Source: an uncultured Bryobacterales bacterium (lineage in GTDB: Bacteria > Acidobacteriota > Terriglobia > Bryobacterales > Bryobacteraceae). From it: a stretch of 8,571 bases of DNA. Positions 5,584 through 8,571 of the stretch are shown piece after piece. A model generated the notes under the pieces. The model was not told the DNA's origin. It made no database searches and saw nothing but the letters and a program-made list of their open reading frames with translations. The position numbers and the translations under genes are program-made. The stretch's first letter is position 1; each line of letters begins with the position of its first letter. The stretch lies in contig CALMAV010000344.1 in NCBI GenBank assembly GCA_937859895.1, forward strand, positions 1-8,571, written 5' to 3'.

Positions 5584-6417
5584 ATGCCAGTTCGCGCCCG
5601 AAAATTGATTCGCAAGATGCGTGGTGGCGCACAAGCCCACCTCATAGAGGGCGAGGATGGCGCGTTCTACGTGGTCAAATTCACCAACAATCCGCAGCAT
5701 CGCCGCATCCTCGTCAATGAATGGCTTGCATGCGCGTTCCTTCGTTATCTGCAGATCCACGTTCCCGAGACGGCCATCATTGAGCTAACGCAAGAGTTTA
5801 TTCAAGACAGCCCCGAACTGTATCTTTCACTCGGCTTACGACGCGAACCTATCCCCGCAGGCCTGCACTTCGGCTCTCGCATGGCAGTTCATCCGGACCG
5901 TGTAGCGATTTATGATTTTCTACCTGATAAGCTTCTTACCAAAGTAGAAAATCGCGCTGACTTCCTCGGCATTCTCGTCTTCGATAAATGGATCGGGAAT
6001 GCCGATTCCCGTCAAGCTGTCTTTTTTCGTGCGCGAGCAAAGACCTGGACACCGTTAAAGGGAGAAGCCCCGGCGCGCGTCGGCTTCTTCGCTCAGATGA
6101 TCGACCATGGCTTCGCTTTCAACGGCTCAAGCTGGCAGTTCTCTGATTCGCCTATCCAAGGGCTTTACTTCCGCACATCGGTGTACGACGAAGTACGCTC
6201 GGTAGATTCGTTTCAACCCTGGCTCGCTATGGTAGAAAACTTTCCAGCCGAAGTGGTTGATTCAGCCTGGCGTGAGATTCCTAGTGTCTGGCTGCAAGGC
6301 GATGAAGAACCTCTGGAGCAACTTTTGGAGACGCTTCTACGACGTCGAAACCGGGTAGGAACGTTGCTGCAGCAAGTACAGCAGAAGCGGACTACTGCTT
6401 TCGCAAATTGGCGTTAA
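5584..6417 (+). CDS. HipA-like kinase domain protein
   Basis: This is a 277-residue cytoplasmic protein matching the stand-alone HipA-like kinase fold, shorter than the roughly 440 residues of true HipA. GGAQAHLIEGEDGAFYVVKF holds the glycine-rich strand and Lys32, the ATP lysine candidate. NEWLACAFLRYL with Glu46 is the matching helix. FDKWIGNADSRQAVFFR holds the catalytic-loop candidates Asp134, Asn139 and Asp141. MIDHGFAF with Asp174 replaces the DFG metal site. All key kinase positions seem present, so it is probably active, but the substrate is unknown. I chose the ATG at 5584 (MPVRARKLIRKM) over 5539 because the extra 15 residues look unrelated; neither start has a good Shine-Dalgarno. 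No HipB-type DNA-binding partner is next to it. Its 3' end overlaps the end of thiO by 26 bases. Confidence 0.82.
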   Translation: MPVRARKLIRKMRGGAQAHLIEGEDGAFYVVKFTNNPQHRRILVNEWLACAFLRYLQIHVPETAIIELTQEFIQDSPELYLSLGLRREPIPAGLHFGSRMAVHPDRVAIYDFLPDKLLTKVENRADFLGILVFDKWIGNADSRQAVFFRARAKTWTPLKGEAPARVGFFAQMIDHGFAFNGSSWQFSDSPIQGLYFRTSVYDEVRSVDSFQPWLAMVENFPAEVVDSAWREIPSVWLQGDEEPLEQLLETLLRRRNRVGTLLQQVQQKRTTAFANWR

Positions 6418-7459
6418 TGGACGCCGTAATTCGATCGGCTGTCACCGGCGCCAGCAATATGCCATTCCGGTAGTGCCCGTAGGCAAGCTGCAATCGAGGC
6501 GAGTGCCAAGGCCCAACGCGCAACTGTTCGCTACCCGGCCGGAAGCCGATCCAGACTTGACTCGGCGTGGTCTCGGCAAGATGCGGAAAAACCTGGGCAG
6601 CCTCTCGCGCCAGCACTTCCGCGGTCTCAGGATTAACAGTCCGATCAAAGCCGGCATGCTCCACCGAAGCTCCAACGACTAGCAGGCCATTCGCGCGTTG
6701 TAAGAGATAGGTATGCCCATGGCGGATGATGGTGCTGCAGGTTTGGTCAGGCTGGCGGTACCCAATCAGGTGACCTTTCACCGGATATGCTTCGGGAAGC
6801 GCAGGAACGCCCGAAACAAGGAGTGCGCTACTCCAGGCCCCCAGGGCAATCACGACAGCTTGGAAACGGCGATCGGAATCATAGGTCATTACATCGCTGT
6901 ACGCATCGCCCACATGTACAGCTGTTACCGCCCGACCCTCATGAAGTTCAACGCCCCGAGCCTTGGCCGCGATCTTCATCGCAGTCACCATCTCACGCGG
7001 GCTAACGACGCCATCACCCGGGTAGAAGCGCGCGCCGGCCAGGCCGTCACGTCGCACACGAGGCCAGAACGTCTCAATCTGTTTAGGCGCTAGCGGCCGG
7101 GAGCGGATGCCAATTCCGGATTGCACCATCGCTTTATGCTGCAGCTTATTCAACTCATCGTCTGAGTAAGCCAGTTCAATCGCGCCGGCTTCCTGCATGT
7201 CAATAGAGACGCCGGACTCCGCTTCCAGCGAATCCACAAAGGCACGGAAGAGTTGTCTTGACTCGATCGCCAACTGAGCCATAGGAGAGTCAGCATCGAC
7301 TTCCCCGCCCGGTGCGAGCATGCCCGCAGCCGCCCAGCTTGCTTCCTGCCCTACCTGCGCCTTATCGAAGACCTCAATCTGCCATCCTGATTGAGCTAAC
7401 CGCCAGGCAACTGAGAGGCCGATAATGCCGCCTCCCACAATCGCTATGCGCCCGTTCAC
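6392..7459 (-). CDS. thiO: Glycine oxidase ThiO (FAD-dependent)
   Basis: This is a 355-residue FAD-dependent amine oxidase of the DAO fold. An N-terminal Rossmann motif IAIVGGGIIGLSVAWRLAQ (Gly9, Gly11, Gly14) is followed by EVFDKAQVGQEASWAAAGML, which carries the E/D ribose-binding end and the flavin loop typical of ThiO. The C-terminal AYGHYRNGILLAPVTADRI is the ThiO signature region near the isoalloxazine ring. ThiO oxidises glycine to dehydroglycine (iminoacetate) with oxygen for thiazole formation in thiamine synthesis; other small amines are possible substrates. The start is a GTG that overlaps the lysR stop (GTGA), so the two genes are a translationally coupled pair. No other thi gene is in the window, so a non-thiamine role cannot be excluded. 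Confidence 0.92.
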   Translation of the reverse strand: MNGRIAIVGGGIIGLSVAWRLAQSGWQIEVFDKAQVGQEASWAAAGMLAPGGEVDADSPMAQLAIESRQLFRAFVDSLEAESGVSIDMQEAGAIELAYSDDELNKLQHKAMVQSGIGIRSRPLAPKQIETFWPRVRRDGLAGARFYPGDGVVSPREMVTAMKIAAKARGVELHEGRAVTAVHVGDAYSDVMTYDSDRRFQAVVIALGAWSSALLVSGVPALPEAYPVKGHLIGYRQPDQTCSTIIRHGHTYLLQRANGLLVVGASVEHAGFDRTVNPETAEVLAREAAQVFPHLAETTPSQVWIGFRPGSEQLRVGPWHSPRLQLAYGHYRNGILLAPVTADRITASINANLRKQ

Positions 7460-8364
7460 GCCTTTTCCTGCAGCTGCTCCGTTTCCTGACCTGACTTCTT
7501 CACCACATCGAGGAAGGCTTTGGCGGCATGGCTAAGCGCACGCCGGGCGGGATACACCAGACGTATCTTGCGCTCAACACTTAGTTCCTTCACACGAATC
7601 TCGTGGAGCAACCCCTGCTTAATCTCCTGCTCTACACACATTCGCGGCAGAAAGGCTACGCCCTCGTTGAGTTGTACCAATCGCCGGATTGTTTCCACGG
7701 TGGGCATCTCGACATCCATATTCAGCGGCACCTTATGACGTTGAAACTCGCGTATCACAAGTTCACGATACGGAGAAAGAACATTGTGAGCAATGAACGT
7801 TTCCATGTCCAAATCGGTAATGGACAGCTCGTCGCGACCGGCAAAGCGGTGCTTTGGCGAAACAATCAATGTCAGGCGATCTGTGTAGATCACTTGCGAG
7901 TGCAAATGATCATCACCGGGATCGTAACTGATAACTCCCAGCTCGAGTTCACCATCGAGCAACTGCGATGGAATCTTGCTTGATTCCGAGCGCCGCACCT
8001 GCACCTTGATTTTCGGAAATACGCGGCGGTACTGTTCGATGTGCTGAATCAGGTACAGTGACGTACTTTCATTAGCGCCAATAGCGACTCGGCCAGCATA
8101 ATTATCCCGGAGTTCTCGCAGCGCGTTGTCCAGGTCCGATTCTAGGTGCTGAAAGCGTCGCGCATACTCCAGAACCACTCGGCCCGCATCGGTTAGCAGA
8201 AGTTCCCGCCCCGAGCGATCAATTAGCTTCTCTTTTAAATCGCTTTCAAGTCTTTGAATTGCAATTGAAATCGCGGGCTGCGTCCTTAATAACTTCTCTC
8301 CAGCACGTGAAAAGCTGCGTTCTGTCGCAACTGTCAAAAACACCTTAAGAGGATAGAGTTCCAT
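7456..8364 (-). CDS. LysR-type transcriptional regulator
   Basis: This 302-residue protein has the LysR layout. Residues 1-62 are a winged helix-turn-helix (MELYPLKVFLTVATERSFSR, AGEKLLRTQPAISIAIQRLE, with the recognition helix near 28-40). A linker helix follows, then a periplasmic-binding-like effector domain from about 90 to 295. I chose the ATG at 8364 (MELYPLKVFL) because LysR proteins usually begin within a few residues of this motif; the open frame extends to 8415, but that extension runs through the palindrome that looks like its own operator. It is the first gene of a lysR-thiO pair and is divergent from leuA. Autoregulation and control of leuA or thiO are likely by the usual LysR logic, but the effector is unknown. 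Confidence 0.92.
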   Translation of the reverse strand: MELYPLKVFLTVATERSFSRAGEKLLRTQPAISIAIQRLESDLKEKLIDRSGRELLLTDAGRVVLEYARRFQHLESDLDNALRELRDNYAGRVAIGANESTSLYLIQHIEQYRRVFPKIKVQVRRSESSKIPSQLLDGELELGVISYDPGDDHLHSQVIYTDRLTLIVSPKHRFAGRDELSITDLDMETFIAHNVLSPYRELVIREFQRHKVPLNMDVEMPTVETIRRLVQLNEGVAFLPRMCVEQEIKQGLLHEIRVKELSVERKIRLVYPARRALSHAAKAFLDVVKKSGQETEQLQEKA

Positions 8365-8392
8365 GACGCCCACCACCCGGAGCGCAGCTGAT

Positions 8393-8427
8393 ATTAGTAT
8401 AACTAATGGAGCCATCCACTAGTATAA
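8393..8427. promoter_or_regulatory. Candidate LysR operator in the lysR-leuA divergent spacer
   Basis: ATTAGTATAACTAAT at 8393-8407 is a perfect palindrome (6-bp arms, 3-base centre) and fits the LysR T-N11-A rule at 8394-8406. Its core TAGTATAA (8395-8402) recurs at 8420-8427, 25 bases away, which would suit the activation subsite of a LysR tetramer. The palindrome lies about 30 bases upstream of lysR. AT-rich -10-like hexamers (TATAAA at 8423, CATAAT at 8433) lie towards leuA, but no good -35 hexamer pairs with them. Confidence 0.6.
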
Positions 8428-8475
8428 ATTTGCATAATCCACCAGCTCCCTTTACGATGGAATAGATCGCTTGAC

Positions 8476-8480
8476 AGGAG
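8476..8480 (+). promoter_or_regulatory. Ribosome binding site of leuA
   Basis: AGGAG is placed six bases before the TTG at 8487. An in-frame TGA at 8472-8474 excludes any earlier start, so this site decides for the TTG. Confidence 0.75.
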
Positions 8481-8486
8481 CGGAAT

Positions 8487-8571
8487 TTGAGCCGAGTTTA
8501 CATCTTTGATACTACCCTTCGCGATGGTGAACAATCTCCTGGATGCACCATGGCTACGGCCGAGAAGCTGG
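8487..8571 (+). CDS. leuA: 2-isopropylmalate synthase LeuA, N-terminal fragment (cut by window edge)
   Basis: Only the first 28 codons are present: MSRVYIFDTTLRDGEQSPGC followed by TMATAEKL. FDTTLRDGEQSPG is the highly conserved first strand and loop of the LeuA/homocitrate synthase HMGL-like TIM barrel, with the Arg and the metal-binding Asp. LeuA condenses acetyl-CoA and 2-oxoisovalerate in the first step of leucine synthesis. Homocitrate or citramalate synthase share this motif, so the exact family member is not certain from 28 residues. The start is a TTG, the only one available. It is divergent from lysR, which may regulate it. Confidence 0.88.
   Translation, partial: MSRVYIFDTTLRDGEQSPGCTMATAEKL

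Noticed and set aside
5518..5760. N-terminal extension of the small Ser/Gly-rich protein (frame open to 5760).
   Set aside because: It is antisense to the well-supported kinase start region, and the MPEQ start has a purine-rich ribosome binding site of its own.

Overview
The window looks like chromosome from a member of the Acidobacteriota, probably Terriglobia (Terriglobus/Granulicella/Edaphobacter type). I infer this from the proteins I recognise by eye: a long TPR-like protein ending in a WxxKTPYWF-type tail, a short GntR regulator next to a VOC protein, a hypothetical protein with a WVPAGIAVRPE motif, and a HipA-like kinase starting MPVRARKLIRKMRGGAQAH. No database search was possible. 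All eight recognisable main genes look like ordinary accessory or housekeeping genes of such a genome. There is no CRISPR array, tRNA, rRNA or intact transposase.

Left part (1-2107). The C-terminal part of a large helical-repeat protein runs in from the left edge and is split by what looks like a one-base deletion near 630. It is followed by the degraded 3' end of an alpha/beta hydrolase gene (about 1719-2039).

Middle (2108-3811). An exported MetX-like alpha/beta hydrolase lies on the minus strand, with a 10-bp inverted repeat just upstream of its start. Beyond it is a mosaic non-coding stretch. It holds three tandem AGGATCACAG units, a perfect 25-bp inverted repeat ending in GGGACAGAC (REP/RAYT-like), two tandem AACTGAAGGCC units, and a 134-bp decayed copy of part of a hydrolase paralogous to the neighbouring gene. 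This is the most scarred and mobile-looking part of the window.

Right of centre (3812-5517). A short GntR-type regulator and a VOC (glyoxalase-fold) protein are divergently transcribed from about 70 bp. A probable exported hypothetical protein follows; its last 42 residues are probably out of frame after a one-base insertion near 5244. A small Ser/Gly-rich protein is convergent with it.

Right part (5584-8571). A HipA-like kinase is divergent from the small protein and converges on thiO (glycine oxidase). thiO is translationally coupled (GTGA) to an upstream LysR regulator. lysR is divergent from leuA (2-isopropylmalate synthase), of which only the first 28 codons are present. The lysR-leuA spacer holds a 15-bp palindrome of T-N11-A form, a good candidate LysR operator.

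The most useful observations are two single-base indels in short homopolymer runs that break otherwise conserved proteins, two pseudogene remnants flanking the hydrolase, the large REP-like palindrome, and the orphan HipA-like kinase beside a small serine-rich protein. I do not see strong evidence for a wholly new multi-gene system.
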